Shown: one piece after another, positions 1-8,595 of the stretch
Numbering within the stretch: position 1 is the first letter of the stretch
Layout: each line of letters starts with the position of its first letter
Source: Mycolicibacterium goodii
GTDB lineage: Bacteria > Actinomycetota > Actinomycetes > Mycobacteriales > Mycobacteriaceae
Direction: 5' to 3'
Assembly (NCBI RefSeq): GCF_001187505.1
Contig: NZ_CP012150.1
Location: 1,488,001 to 1,552,000, forward strand
DNA length: 64,000 nt
Program-made: the position numbers and the translations under genes
The notes under the pieces: generated by a model
Told to the model about the DNA's origin: nothing
Databases searched by the model: none
What the model saw: only the letters and a program-made list of their open reading frames with translations

Positions 1-2
1 AG

Positions 3-734
3 CGCGCGATGCTCGGCCGGACACTGTCGTCGGTGCGGACCGGGACGATCCGCGACATCGAACTCGCCGAGTACTGCAACAAGCAGGTGCTGACCTTCGA
101 CTGGCCCGACGGCGCGGCCGGGGTCATCGTGTACCTCGCCCCCAAGGGCCACGACCCGCGCTCGGGCCTGACCGGCAAGTCGTTCGAGATCTCGCTCGAG
201 GAGTACGAGCGCTACGGCGGTATGCATCTCACGGGGCAGCTTCCGGTCGGCGGATGCTCGCTGCATCTGGCGCCGGTGGCGTTCGCGGGCGGACGACGTG
301 TCGTCGGAGCGTTCTCCAGCATCGAGTACCGCGGTCTGCTGCGCCTGCAGTATGCGGTGCGAATCGGCCGGGACCCCAACGGTTTTCCCACCACGGCGAC
401 GATCGCGCTGCGCGCCGAGCAGAACGTGCCGGGCTCACCGGGGTTCGTGCTCGTCAACAATCCGCAGCGGCTACCGCTGAGCGTGCACGACGGGCATCCC
501 GTCGATGTGGCCCCGCTGGACGCGCGCGGGCAGTTGGCGGCCGCGCCGAGCAAGGAGCTGCGCTGGTCGGCGTTGACCACATCGGGCGACGGGGAACTGT
601 GGGCCGCCAACGTCAGCGGGTTGCAGGGCTGGATCCGGTTGTTCGTCAACATCGGATCGCCCGCGCAACTGCGGGTGCTGGCGCTGCTGGACCCGCCGGT
701 CGAGACCCTGCGACTCACCGCGGCCGCGTTATGA
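3..734 (+). CDS. C-terminal part of a protein of unknown function, first gene of the GAP1/GTPase operon (partial)
   Basis: The frame is open to the left edge of the window, so the true start is probably upstream, although an ATG at position 9 exists. About 241 residues are visible, rich in beta-strand-forming stretches, with no signal peptide or membrane segment and no motif I recognise. Its stop (732-734) overlaps the start of the next gene as ATGA, and that gene overlaps the GTPase gene in the same way, so all three are probably translationally coupled and act together. Function is unknown. A role as target, scaffold or sensor subunit of the GTPase system is inference from context only. Confidence 0.75.
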   Translation, partial: RAMLGRTLSSVRTGTIRDIELAEYCNKQVLTFDWPDGAAGVIVYLAPKGHDPRSGLTGKSFEISLEEYERYGGMHLTGQLPVGGCSLHLAPVAFAGGRRVVGAFSSIEYRGLLRLQYAVRIGRDPNGFPTTATIALRAEQNVPGSPGFVLVNNPQRLPLSVHDGHPVDVAPLDARGQLAAAPSKELRWSALTTSGDGELWAANVSGLQGWIRLFVNIGSPAQLRVLALLDPPVETLRLTAAAL

Positions 735-3184
735 CGTCGCGGTTCGGTCAGCTGACCTACACGTCGTTCGATGCGGTCGGCACGGTGGGCGGATGGCAGG
801 TCAAGGAGACCACCGACGCGCTGACCCCCGAGGAGACCCAGCTGATGCTGGCCGGGGTGCGCACGGTGTTCCGGTCGGTGGAGCCGATGCCCGACTATCC
901 GACGCCCGAGCAGCTCGAGGCGGCGCCGCGACGCCTGGCCTACAGCCGCGTCGGCGAGAGCTGTGCGGCGTTGTGGCACACCGCGCCCGCGGGCTCGGAC
1001 AGCACCGGACGCCCCGGCAACGTGTTCGCGCATGTGCTCCTCGACCGCACACCCGACGTCGCGCCGCGGTACCGGGCGATCCAGTGGTGGCGGGCGGCGC
1101 ACTGGTTGTGCCCGTACGGCGCGACCGCGGTATCGCGGGCCGCGCTGGCCGAGCCTGGCCCGGAACCCGGCACCGCGGTGACGAAGGACAGCGTGGTGGC
1201 GTTCGCATTGGACATCACCACGTGGCGGTTGGCGACGCTGTTCGGGCTGCTCGACGCGGTCGCGGCGGCCCTCGACGGCGGCGCCCCGGTGGTGCTCGGC
1301 GTGCAGTCGCCCGACACCGCGGCCCAATGGATCGGGCTGCTGAGTTTCCTGATGTCACCGGGAACGGCTGCGCAGCTAAGCTTTTCGACGTTCGACCGGG
1401 CCGATCAGCTCAACGTGCACAGCGGGCAGGTGCTCAGCGCGGTGCCGATCGAGGATCTGTCCGCGGTGCCCGCGGGTGTGGTCGCGATCGGTGAGACCGA
1501 GACGCTGTCGCTTGGCGAACTCGGGGGAGAACCGCACCGCACCGCGGGTGGCTACCACATCGAGGTGACGCCCTGGTCGGCGATGGCCCAGGTGGCGCTG
1601 CTCGATGCGGGTTCGGCGCGGCGCCTGCTCGACGACATCGACGCGGTCGCCGAACAGGTCCGCGACGTCGGCCTGCATCCGGCCTGGCCGATGGCCATGG
1701 CCGTGGCGGGCCGCGCCGAGTTCACCGACGCCGAGGAAGAGGCGCACGAGGTCATCGCGGCGCATTCGCCGCCCGGGGTCGCGGTGGGATCGGCCGCCGC
1801 ACGCACCATCTCCAGTGTGCTGGCGGCCGCGGTCGGCACCACCACCGCCGACGCGTGGCGGGCCGTTCAGGAACTGCCGACCGGGCCCGGCGCGGTGTTC
1901 GCCGACACCACCTATCTGTGCCGTGCGGTCGCCGACGACGCGTGGTTGTCGCAAATGGGCCCAATACCTTTGGGGCCGAGAATGTTTCACGGGAAACCAA
2001 TCCCTCCGCCACTGCGGGCGGCGATCGGCCCTGCGCTGGATGCCGGCCGCGGGCCGGAGCGGTTGCTGCAGGTGGCCGACCTGCTGGTGCGCGCCGGCGT
2101 CGAGGACGGGCGGATCCGCACCGCGCTGATCGACGACGTCATACCGCGTCTGCGCGACCCGCAGGTGCGCGAACGCATCGGCGCGGACGCCAGGCTCACC
2201 CTTGGCGCGGTGCTGCTGCGCGACCCCGAGAGCACCGCGATCGACGACGACCTGCTGGACTGGCTGGCCGAGACCGCGCCGCTGCCCGCACCCGAGGAAC
2301 TCGCACAGGCCACGCCATGGGACCCCATGTGGACCATCTCCGCCCTGCGGGGCGAGCGCGCCCGGCGCCGCGGCATCGGGAATGCCGGGGCGGACGCCGG
2401 TGCGCTCCTGTGGTGGCTGCGGGTGACCGCAGCGCCGGACTTCGAGCAGGTCGCGACCGCGTCGGCCTGGAATCCGCAGGACCTGCTGCTGGCGATCGGC
2501 GCCGATCCACTGCCCGGCGCGGCCGCGGTCCGCACCCTCGTCGCGGCGGCCGACTCCGCGGCACTGAACCGCCTGGCCGCCAAGGTGATCGACGAGAACG
2601 GGGACAGCTTGGCCGTCGCATGCGCCGCGGTGCGCACCATCGAACCCGGCACGTGGCTGCAGCAGCGCTACGTCGAGACCCACCAGCATGCCTATGTGCC
2701 GCTGTGGGACGAGGTGCTCGGCGTCATCGACCCCGCCCATGTGCACCCGGACTTCTCCACCCGGCTGCTGGCACTCGCCCTGCTCGGATTGTTCACCGGG
2801 CGGCCGTATCCCCGGGCCGTCAGCGTCTTCGCCGCCTCGGACAGCCTCGGTGACCAGGCCGTCGAGCGGGTCATGCCGCTCGTCGCCGAGGGGCATCTCG
2901 CACCGCACGGGGTGGTGGCGGTCAGCCTGCTGCGCTCGGCGGCCCCAGACTCCGCCGACGTCACCGTCGACGAACTCGCAAGTCATCTCGCCGAGCGGGT
3001 GGCCGGCGGCATGGCCTGTGACGACAACGATGTCGAGAACGTGACCGCGGTGATGGCGCAGCTGTCCGGTGACTCGTCGGAGTCCACGTTGCGCGGATAC
3101 CGCAAAGTGGTCACCAAACTCATGGCGCGGCGCGGGGATTCACCCTCGCTGGCCGCGCGGCTACGGGGAGGCAGGCAGGCATGA
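731..3184 (+). CDS. GTPase-associated protein 1 (GAP1)-like protein
   Basis: 817 residues from the ATG at 731, chosen because it overlaps the upstream stop as ATGA; the frame stays open further upstream but that part lies inside the preceding gene. The N-terminus (MTSRFGQLTYTSFD, then a segment with RLAYSRVGESCAALWHTAP and GRPGNVFAHVLLDR) resembles the GAP1-N2 domain of GTPase-associated proteins. The rest is helical and Ala/Leu-rich, as expected of GAP1 middle and C-terminal regions. It is followed by a GTPase gene with another 4-base overlap, the classic pairing for this family. Known members belong to GTPase-centred systems predicted to act in biological conflict or signalling. The exact function is not established. 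Family assignment is from memory of domain features. Confidence 0.7.
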   Translation: MTSRFGQLTYTSFDAVGTVGGWQVKETTDALTPEETQLMLAGVRTVFRSVEPMPDYPTPEQLEAAPRRLAYSRVGESCAALWHTAPAGSDSTGRPGNVFAHVLLDRTPDVAPRYRAIQWWRAAHWLCPYGATAVSRAALAEPGPEPGTAVTKDSVVAFALDITTWRLATLFGLLDAVAAALDGGAPVVLGVQSPDTAAQWIGLLSFLMSPGTAAQLSFSTFDRADQLNVHSGQVLSAVPIEDLSAVPAGVVAIGETETLSLGELGGEPHRTAGGYHIEVTPWSAMAQVALLDAGSARRLLDDIDAVAEQVRDVGLHPAWPMAMAVAGRAEFTDAEEEAHEVIAAHSPPGVAVGSAAARTISSVLAAAVGTTTADAWRAVQELPTGPGAVFADTTYLCRAVADDAWLSQMGPIPLGPRMFHGKPIPPPLRAAIGPALDAGRGPERLLQVADLLVRAGVEDGRIRTALIDDVIPRLRDPQVRERIGADARLTLGAVLLRDPESTAIDDDLLDWLAETAPLPAPEELAQATPWDPMWTISALRGERARRRGIGNAGADAGALLWWLRVTAAPDFEQVATASAWNPQDLLLAIGADPLPGAAAVRTLVAAADSAALNRLAAKVIDENGDSLAVACAAVRTIEPGTWLQQRYVETHQHAYVPLWDEVLGVIDPAHVHPDFSTRLLALALLGLFTGRPYPRAVSVFAASDSLGDQAVERVMPLVAEGHLAPHGVVAVSLLRSAAPDSADVTVDELASHLAERVAGGMACDDNDVENVTAVMAQLSGDSSESTLRGYRKVVTKLMARRGDSPSLAARLRGGRQA

Positions 3185-4338
3185 GCAAGTGCCCGCGGTG
3201 CTTCACCGCACTCAACCCGAACCAGTACCTGTGGACCCTGCCCGAGCAGGCCGGCGGTACGCGGTACCGCGACGAGGTCGCCACCGCGTACTCCGGGGCG
3301 CCCGCCGACTGCGGCCCGCTCTACACCTGGTCTCGCAGCCCCGGCTACAACGGCCCGCCGCCGCCCACGTCGGAGGCCAGCCGCGCGCTGCAGGCGCCCG
3401 CGGTGGAAATCTGCCCGGTGTGCCACTTCACGCTGCCCGAGGGCTGGCGCGACGGACACGCGATCTGCATCGCCCTTGCCGGTGCCCGCGCCACCGGCAA
3501 GAGCCTGTACATCGCGGTGCTCGTCAAACAGCTTGAGCTGCTGTGTGAACGGTTCGGCGTGTCGATGCAACCGGTCACGCGCGGCACCGCGCAGGCCTAC
3601 GCCACCAACTACGAGACACCGCTGTACGTGCAGCGCGGCCTGATCCCGCCCACGCCGACGGTGCGCACCCAGACCTCCGATCACCGTGAGCCGCTGATGT
3701 TCTCGCTCGGCATCTGGCACGGGGTCCGGCGGTTCCTGGTGCTGCGGGACGTCGCGGGTGAGGACATGGAGTCCGGTGACCTGCACGCGCCGCCGTTCCG
3801 GTTCTTCGCCAACGCCGACGCGGTGTTCTTCATGTTCGACCCGCTGCGGGTCAAGACCATCCGCGATCAGTTGCACGATCTGCTGCCCGCGCAGGTGGTC
3901 AGCGGCGGTGATCCGCGCACGGTGCTGACGAATGTGCTCACGGCGGTCAGCCCCGGCCAGCCCAAGCTGGCGGTCATCCTGTCCAAGTTCGACGTGCTGC
4001 GGGCACTGCGCGATGTCGAGGGCTCCGAGTGGGGTCTGATCATGTCGAACGGCGGTGCGGCCTACCTGCGCGACACGTCCGACGGTCAGCACTACGACGA
4101 GAACGACGGCCAGCTGCTGCACGAGGAGGTGCGCAGTCTGCTGCTGCGCCTGCACGGCGGCGCGATCCTCGCCGCCGTCGAGAACCCGGCGACCGGTGTG
4201 CGGTTGCAGAGCCGCAACTTCGTGGTGTCGGCACTGGGCCACCCGCCGTCGGGAAATCGCCTGCACGCCAGGGGTATCGCCCCGTTCCGCTGCGTCGACC
4301 CGATCCGCTGGGTGACCTCGGGCTTCGGCGTGCTGTGA
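3181..4338 (+). CDS. Zinc-ribbon GTPase of the double-GTPase (DO-GTPase2-like) type, partner of GAP1
   Basis: 385 residues. The N-terminus has a split zinc ribbon: CPRC at residues 4-7 and CPVC at 78-81. A P-loop GARATGKS lies at 101-108, followed by LRDVAGED, which fits a DxxG switch II, and by VILSKFD, which fits the NKxD base-recognition motif with Ser replacing Asn. It has no membrane segment, so it is probably cytosolic. The start overlaps the GAP1 stop as ATGA. The GAP1 plus GTPase pair matches published predictions of GTPase-centred conflict systems; a defence role here is inference. It could equally be a housekeeping signalling GTPase of actinobacteria. Confidence 0.75.
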   Translation: MSKCPRCFTALNPNQYLWTLPEQAGGTRYRDEVATAYSGAPADCGPLYTWSRSPGYNGPPPPTSEASRALQAPAVEICPVCHFTLPEGWRDGHAICIALAGARATGKSLYIAVLVKQLELLCERFGVSMQPVTRGTAQAYATNYETPLYVQRGLIPPTPTVRTQTSDHREPLMFSLGIWHGVRRFLVLRDVAGEDMESGDLHAPPFRFFANADAVFFMFDPLRVKTIRDQLHDLLPAQVVSGGDPRTVLTNVLTAVSPGQPKLAVILSKFDVLRALRDVEGSEWGLIMSNGGAAYLRDTSDGQHYDENDGQLLHEEVRSLLLRLHGGAILAAVENPATGVRLQSRNFVVSALGHPPSGNRLHARGIAPFRCVDPIRWVTSGFGVL

Positions 4339-4341
4339 CGC

Positions 4342-5295
4342 TCAGTTCGCGTGGTGGACCGTCTCGAGGATCTCGTCGATCAACCCCGGGTCCGGCGCAC
4401 CGGGATAGCCCTGCTCCATCGAGACGATGAACATCACCGAACCGGGTTGACCGTCGACCTTGGTGGCGACCATGGAGTGCAGCGCCTCCGGTGCGGTGCA
4501 CTCGTCGGCCTCGATACCCGTCACCTTGGCGACGATCTGCACCGCGGGCTGCCCGCCGATCGTGAACTCCCGCGGGTCACCGAGTGAAACCTGCGGAATC
4601 ACACCGTTTTTGGAGGTGAAGATGTCGTCGACCAGCTGGGATTCCAACTGCACGGCCTCGTCGATGTCGTCGGTCTTGCTGGCCCCCGGCACGCCGGTGA
4701 GCACGCGCGCGTGATCGGGACACTCCTTGTTGGGCAGCATGGCCGAACCGCTCATGCTGCGAACCGGGCAGAAGCCGAACGGCCCGTCCGGGCACGGCTT
4801 TTCCCAGCCGACCAGGCTCGTGCAACTGTTGACCGTCCAGTCGGACGGCACCGCGTAGTCCAGGCCGCGCGGGCTGGCCACCGGGATCCACTGCGGCGGG
4901 GTGTCCGGTGTGCGCGCGGCCACCTTGCCTTCGCACGCCGGTTTCGCGGTGGTGCTGGGCGTTGAGCTTTCCGGCTCGGCCGACGCCGACGTCGTCGCGC
5001 CTGCGCTGTCGCGGTCGTCGTCGGCTCCCGAGTTGAACTTCCACACCAGCCCACCGGCGATCAGCGCGGTGATGACCACGCCGGCCAGCGCCGCGAGGAT
5101 CCACGGGGTCTTGTTGCGCCTGGGGGGCTGATGCGCGGGCGGGGCCTCGCCGTATCCCGACCAGCCGTATCCCGACCAGCCGGGGGCCGGCCAGTTCGGT
5201 TGCTGTCCACCCGGATACTGGCCCGGATACTGCCCTGGATAGGGGCCCGGGTGTTGGCCTCCTGGTGGCCACGGCGGCGGAGGTGGACCCGTCAC
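4342..5295 (-). CDS. Membrane protein with Pro/Gly/Tyr-rich cytoplasmic N-terminus and extracytoplasmic domain
   Basis: About 317 residues from a GTG at 5295. The N-terminus is a low-complexity Pro/Gly/Tyr stretch (PGQYPGQYPGG, GYGWSGYGEAP), followed by a basic NKTPW patch, one hydrophobic segment (ILAALAGVVITALIAGG) and a Ser/Thr-rich linker. The extracytoplasmic domain contains several cysteines that could form disulfides. The layout (Pro-rich tail, one TM helix, cysteine-containing outer domain) resembles the three ESX-1-linked paralogues at 26.8-32 kb, but I see no clear sequence identity. The start is uncertain because the GGAGGT at 5320-5325 lies about 24 bases upstream of the GTG. It is tail-to-tail with the GTPase gene. 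Function unknown. Confidence 0.75.
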   Translation of the reverse strand: MTGPPPPPWPPGGQHPGPYPGQYPGQYPGGQQPNWPAPGWSGYGWSGYGEAPPAHQPPRRNKTPWILAALAGVVITALIAGGLVWKFNSGADDDRDSAGATTSASAEPESSTPSTTAKPACEGKVAARTPDTPPQWIPVASPRGLDYAVPSDWTVNSCTSLVGWEKPCPDGPFGFCPVRSMSGSAMLPNKECPDHARVLTGVPGASKTDDIDEAVQLESQLVDDIFTSKNGVIPQVSLGDPREFTIGGQPAVQIVAKVTGIEADECTAPEALHSMVATKVDGQPGSVMFIVSMEQGYPGAPDPGLIDEILETVHHAN

Positions 5296-5428
5296 AAGAG
5301 GGCTCTCGTCATCGTCAAAACCTCCTACGCCGCGGTGTGGCCGATTATAGGGAGCGTCGCGGACCGTCTGTGATCCGCGCCGCAGGCGCCGCATATGGTG
5401 AGCACACCGAGCAGAGAGGTGCTGATGC

Positions 5429-5932
5429 GTGGGTAACAACGAGCGCGCGAAGATCGTCATGTCCGACGAGGAGATCGGCGAGTTCATCGAGCGGAGCCGC
5501 ACGGCGACCATGGCCACCGTATTGCCGAACGGCAGGCCGCATCTGGTGGCGATGTGGTACGCGGTGCTGGACGGCGAGATCTGGTTCGAGACGAAAGCCA
5601 AGTCGCAGAAGGCGGTCAACCTGCGTCGCGATCCGACGGTCACCGTCCTGATCGAGGACGGCCACACCTACGACACCCTGCGGGGTGTGTCGATCGACGG
5701 CCGCGCCGAGATCATCGACGACCCGGAAACCATTCTGCGCGTGGGCATCAGCGTGTGGGAGCGCTACACCGGCCCGTACACCGAGGAGATGCGGCCCTTC
5801 GTCGCCCAGATGATGAACAACCGCATTGCGGTCCGCGTCGTCCCGGGCCGCATCCGCAGCTGGGACCACCGCAAGCTGGGTCTGCCCGAGATGCCGTTGG
5901 GCGGCAGCACCGCGCAGTACCTCAACTCCTGA
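5429..5932 (+). CDS. Pyridoxamine 5'-phosphate oxidase-family (split beta-barrel) protein
   Basis: 167 residues from GTG 5429, preceded by GAGAGGTG. The sequence shows the PNPOx-like pattern: RTATMATVLPNGRPHLVAMWY, then IWFETKAKSQKAVNLRRDPTVTVLIEDG, then GRAEIIDD. These match mycobacterial flavin or F420 binding split-barrel oxidoreductases (FDOR-type). The substrate cannot be told from sequence. It is a single gene, convergent with the pirin gene that ends 5 bases downstream. Confidence 0.8.
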   Translation: MGNNERAKIVMSDEEIGEFIERSRTATMATVLPNGRPHLVAMWYAVLDGEIWFETKAKSQKAVNLRRDPTVTVLIEDGHTYDTLRGVSIDGRAEIIDDPETILRVGISVWERYTGPYTEEMRPFVAQMMNNRIAVRVVPGRIRSWDHRKLGLPEMPLGGSTAQYLNS

Positions 5933-5936
5933 CGGG

Positions 5937-6902
5937 TCAGCCGGCCGGATTGGGCCGTGGCTTGAGCCTGCCGTTCGGCAGGGGCGGGGCGGGCAGACGC
6001 GACAGCGCACCGGTGTAACCGGACACCGCGCCGAAGCGCGCGTCGTGCGCCTGCCACTGCTCGCGGTAGGTGGCGATGTCGTCGTGGCTGCGGCCGACGA
6101 AGTTCCACCACATCACGAGTTCCTCACCGAAGGGTGGTCCGCCGAGCAGGATCATCCTTGCCGGGCCGGTTCCGGTGTTGGCGAGGTGCAGTTCGTGACA
6201 GCCGGGGCGTTGGTAGGCGAGATCGGCGACGGCGAGTGGAGCGCCGGCGACCTCGACCGCGCCGCGGTCGAGGAGCACACCGTGTTCGAACGTCTCATCG
6301 ACGTCGAGCGTCAGCCCGGCGCCGGGCGGCAGGTCGATCTGCGCGCCGAGCAGCGGGGTGAACGTGGGTACCGGCGAGCGGGAGCCGCCGAGTTCACCGA
6401 GGAACACCCGCAGTGTCGCGGAGTCGACGACCTGCGGGGTCGGCGCGTGGTGCGCGAAGTCGCGTTCGGTGTCGCGGGCCTCGTCCGGTAGCGCCACCCA
6501 CAACTGCACGCCGTGCAGCACCGAGGTGGCCTTCGTCGACACCTCGGAGTGGCAGATGCCCGCGCCCGCGGTCATCAGGTTGAGCTCGCCGGGACGCACC
6601 ATGGCCTGCACGCCCGCACTGTCGCGGTGCTCGATCTCGCCGGCGAAAAGCCAACTGACGGTCTGCAATCCGGTGTGGGGATGCGGCGGCACGTCCATTC
6701 CCGGTCCGCTGCGCAGATCCTGGGGGCCGTAATGGTCGGCGAAACACCACGCACCGATCAGGGACCGGTCGCGCTGCGGCAGGGTGCGGCGCACCGCGAT
6801 AGCGCGGGGCCCGCCGAGCGGCACCTCGCGGGCGTGCAGCACGCCGGTGAACCCGGATGGGCCGCAGGTGACCTCGGCAGGTGCGACGTCGGTGTTGCTC
6901 AT
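5937..6902 (-). CDS. Pirin family protein
   Basis: 321 residues. N-terminal cupin signatures of pirins are clear: GAWCFADHYGPQDL, then DVPPHPHTGLQTVSWLFAGEIEHRDS with the metal-binding His residues, and MTAGAGICHSEVS. The C-terminal half carries the pirin C domain and a GGPPFGEELVMWWNFVGRS segment typical of bacterial pirin-like proteins. Pirins are metal-binding cupins; some have quercetinase activity or bind partner proteins, and the role here is unknown. A second, different pirin lies at 52376-53350. Start is ATG 6902. Confidence 0.88.
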   Translation of the reverse strand: MSNTDVAPAEVTCGPSGFTGVLHAREVPLGGPRAIAVRRTLPQRDRSLIGAWCFADHYGPQDLRSGPGMDVPPHPHTGLQTVSWLFAGEIEHRDSAGVQAMVRPGELNLMTAGAGICHSEVSTKATSVLHGVQLWVALPDEARDTERDFAHHAPTPQVVDSATLRVFLGELGGSRSPVPTFTPLLGAQIDLPPGAGLTLDVDETFEHGVLLDRGAVEVAGAPLAVADLAYQRPGCHELHLANTGTGPARMILLGGPPFGEELVMWWNFVGRSHDDIATYREQWQAHDARFGAVSGYTGALSRLPAPPLPNGRLKPRPNPAG

Positions 6903-7142
6903 CCAACCACCGTAATCGGCCTGGAAGTTTGGGGACGGTGCCGTCAGTGCGCCTCTCGGCGAGTGGTCGCTCGCGGCGACGAAGTGGATGGGGCCCGGGG
7001 CATGCCCGGCACCGTCGCAGGGTGTAACGGGATACCTCGGGCCCCTATTCCGCCTCTGGTTCTTCTTGTACCGAAGATTCGGAGGGGAGTCGCTCTCCCG
7101 CCGCCGTCCCCTCGAACCGGCGGCGAGAGAGCAGGAATCGAG

Positions 7143-7436
7143 TCAGGCGGCGTCGGGGAAGATCAGCTTGGTCTTGCGGACCGGGTAGCCGTTGCGCTCC
7201 GCCAGCGAACGCAGCTGCTTGAGCGCGAACGTCCGGCCGCGGCCGCCCTCGGGGATCATGATGCCGGCCCACAGGCCCTCGGCCCGGGGAAGCTCGCAGG
7301 CCTCGCGGGCGCACAGCCACCGGCGCGGGCATTCGCGGCAGATGACCTTAGCCTGCTCATCCGGGGTGGACGTCCACCGCTCGGGGTCGCTGGTGCACAC
7401 GCCGAGCGGGATTCCGTTGGTCATCAGTGCAGTCAT
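7143..7436 (-). CDS. whiB6: WhiB-family iron-sulfur transcription regulator WhiB6
   Basis: 97 residues from the ATG at 7436, which has AGGAG about ten bases upstream; a longer frame starting at 7484 lacks such a site. Four cysteines for a 4Fe-4S cluster lie in GVCTSDPERW, VICREC and RWLCARE. The GLWAGI turn and a basic C-terminus follow (RGRTFALKQLRSLAERNGYPVR), matching M. tuberculosis WhiB6 closely. In M. tuberculosis WhiB6 controls ESX-1 gene expression in response to redox and to secretion status. It sits just upstream of the ESX-1 cluster here, as it does there. Confidence 0.95.
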   Translation of the reverse strand: MTALMTNGIPLGVCTSDPERWTSTPDEQAKVICRECPRRWLCAREACELPRAEGLWAGIMIPEGGRGRTFALKQLRSLAERNGYPVRKTKLIFPDAA

Positions 7437-7818
7437 GCTGGTGCTCCTGTTAGGACTTCGTTGCGGTGGGTACCGCGTTGGCATGAACGGTATAGCAGGA
7501 ACCGTAGCGATGCAACGGTTTGTTTTGGCCGGATGAGGGTCGGTGGGTGCAAAACTTGCAATCGCAACAACACACAGTCACCTGCGAAAAGCCTGTGTTC
7601 AGTAAAAGTGCACGTCAGGGACGTCCGCGCTGCGCGATCCAGTTCCGTAGCGTCTCCGTGGTTTCGCGCGCGACAATTATGTAGCACCGCCGCGGTTTGC
7701 TGGACGGAAACCAAAACCGAGGCGTAGCGGTGCTGCGGTACCGGGTTAGGATTAGTGCGTCCCAACAGGCCACCGAGGTGGTCGGCTCAGCAGCTTCACC
7801 AGCGAGGAACCATCGGAG
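7437..7818. other. Divergent intergenic region between whiB6 and the Rv3863-like gene
   Basis: 382 bases with no gene I can support. Composition is lower in GC than the flanking genes. It must hold promoters for both divergent genes: the possible whiB6 promoter near 7489-7515, and on the plus strand a TAGGAT at 7747-7752 that could be a -10 element. A short inverted pair TTGC-AATC-GCAA lies near 7557-7568. Short frames in it have no sensible start or ribosome site. Confidence 0.6.
7489..7515 (-). promoter_or_regulatory. Possible promoter of whiB6
   Basis: On the minus strand TTGCAT (7510-7515) is followed after 15 bases by TATACC (7489-7494), about 55 bases before the whiB6 start. The spacing is shorter than the usual 16-18, so this is tentative. 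Confidence 0.3.
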
Positions 7819-8595
7819 ATGACCGACGCGGAGTTCGACCTCGCCACGGGTGAATTCGACGTCGGCCTCGTGCGCGCAGGCGCCGCGGCCGCGGCCCGGC
7901 GACGCGAGCTCGACATCAGCCAGCGCAGTCTCGCCGCCGACGGCATCATCAACGCCGGAGCCCTCATCGCCTTCGAGAAGGGCCGCAGCTGGCCGCGCGA
8001 GCGAACTCGGCTCAAGCTCGAAGAAGTACTGCGCTGGCCGCCGGGAACCATCGCACGACTACGGCAGGGCGGATCGGTGCCGACGGCCTCCGCGCCCGTC
8101 GCCCCGCCTCCCGCGCCCGCCCCTGTCGTCGCTCCCGCTCCGGTCACCTCGGTGCCCGCGGCCGACGAGGTGCCGCTGATCGCCCAGGCCGTGCTCACGG
8201 CGGTCCACACGCTCGAGACCACGATCGACGCCATGCCGCCCGAGGGCGACCCCGACTTCGTCCCGCGCGTGACCGCGGTTCTGGGAGATCTGCGCCAGCT
8301 CGAGGCGGTCGCGTCCCGCGCCGCCCGGATCAGCATGGTGACCCCGCCGCTGATCAAGGCGTTGAGCGCGGTGCGCCGCCAGATCGACGAGCTGACCATG
8401 CGCGCCGCCAACGCGCCAGGGGCCACGCTGGGACAGCGGCTGTACGCGGCGCGGCGTCAGGCCAATCTGACCGTCGCCGAAACCGCTCAGGCCGCAGGCG
8501 TTTCCGAGGACGCCATCGCCCGCACCGAGGCCGAGCACCCGGTGGACGCGGCGGCCGTGCACGCCATCGAGGCGCTCATCGACTCGCTGCGCTAA
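7819..8595 (+). CDS. Two-HTH regulator-like protein, homologue of the C-terminal part of Rv3863
   Basis: 258 residues from ATG 7819, with GAGGAA about ten bases upstream. Two helix-turn-helix-like blocks are visible: residues about 18-75 (RRRELDISQRSLAADGIINAG, then AFEKGRSWPRERTRLKLEEVL) and about 207-255 (GQRLYAARRQANLTVAETAQ, AGVSEDAIARTEAEHP). They are joined by a Pro/Ala linker and a helical middle region. It matches the ESX-1-linked M. tuberculosis Rv3863, but lacks that protein's N-terminal extension. It is probably a DNA-binding regulator; the target is unknown. It overlaps the end of the convergent MinD-like gene by 4 bases. Confidence 0.8.
   Translation: MTDAEFDLATGEFDVGLVRAGAAAAARRRELDISQRSLAADGIINAGALIAFEKGRSWPRERTRLKLEEVLRWPPGTIARLRQGGSVPTASAPVAPPPAPAPVVAPAPVTSVPAADEVPLIAQAVLTAVHTLETTIDAMPPEGDPDFVPRVTAVLGDLRQLEAVASRAARISMVTPPLIKALSAVRRQIDELTMRAANAPGATLGQRLYAARRQANLTVAETAQAAGVSEDAIARTEAEHPVDAAAVHAIEALIDSLR

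Noticed and set aside
254..730. N-terminal extension of the GAP1-like protein by 159 codons
   Set aside because: The extra part is Arg/Ala-rich and lies inside the upstream gene. The ATG at 731 overlaps the upstream stop and begins the recognisable domain.
1376..2986. 536-codon minus-strand frame opposite the GAP1-like gene
   Set aside because: Composition typical of antisense frames in high-GC DNA; no ribosome site and no recognisable domain.
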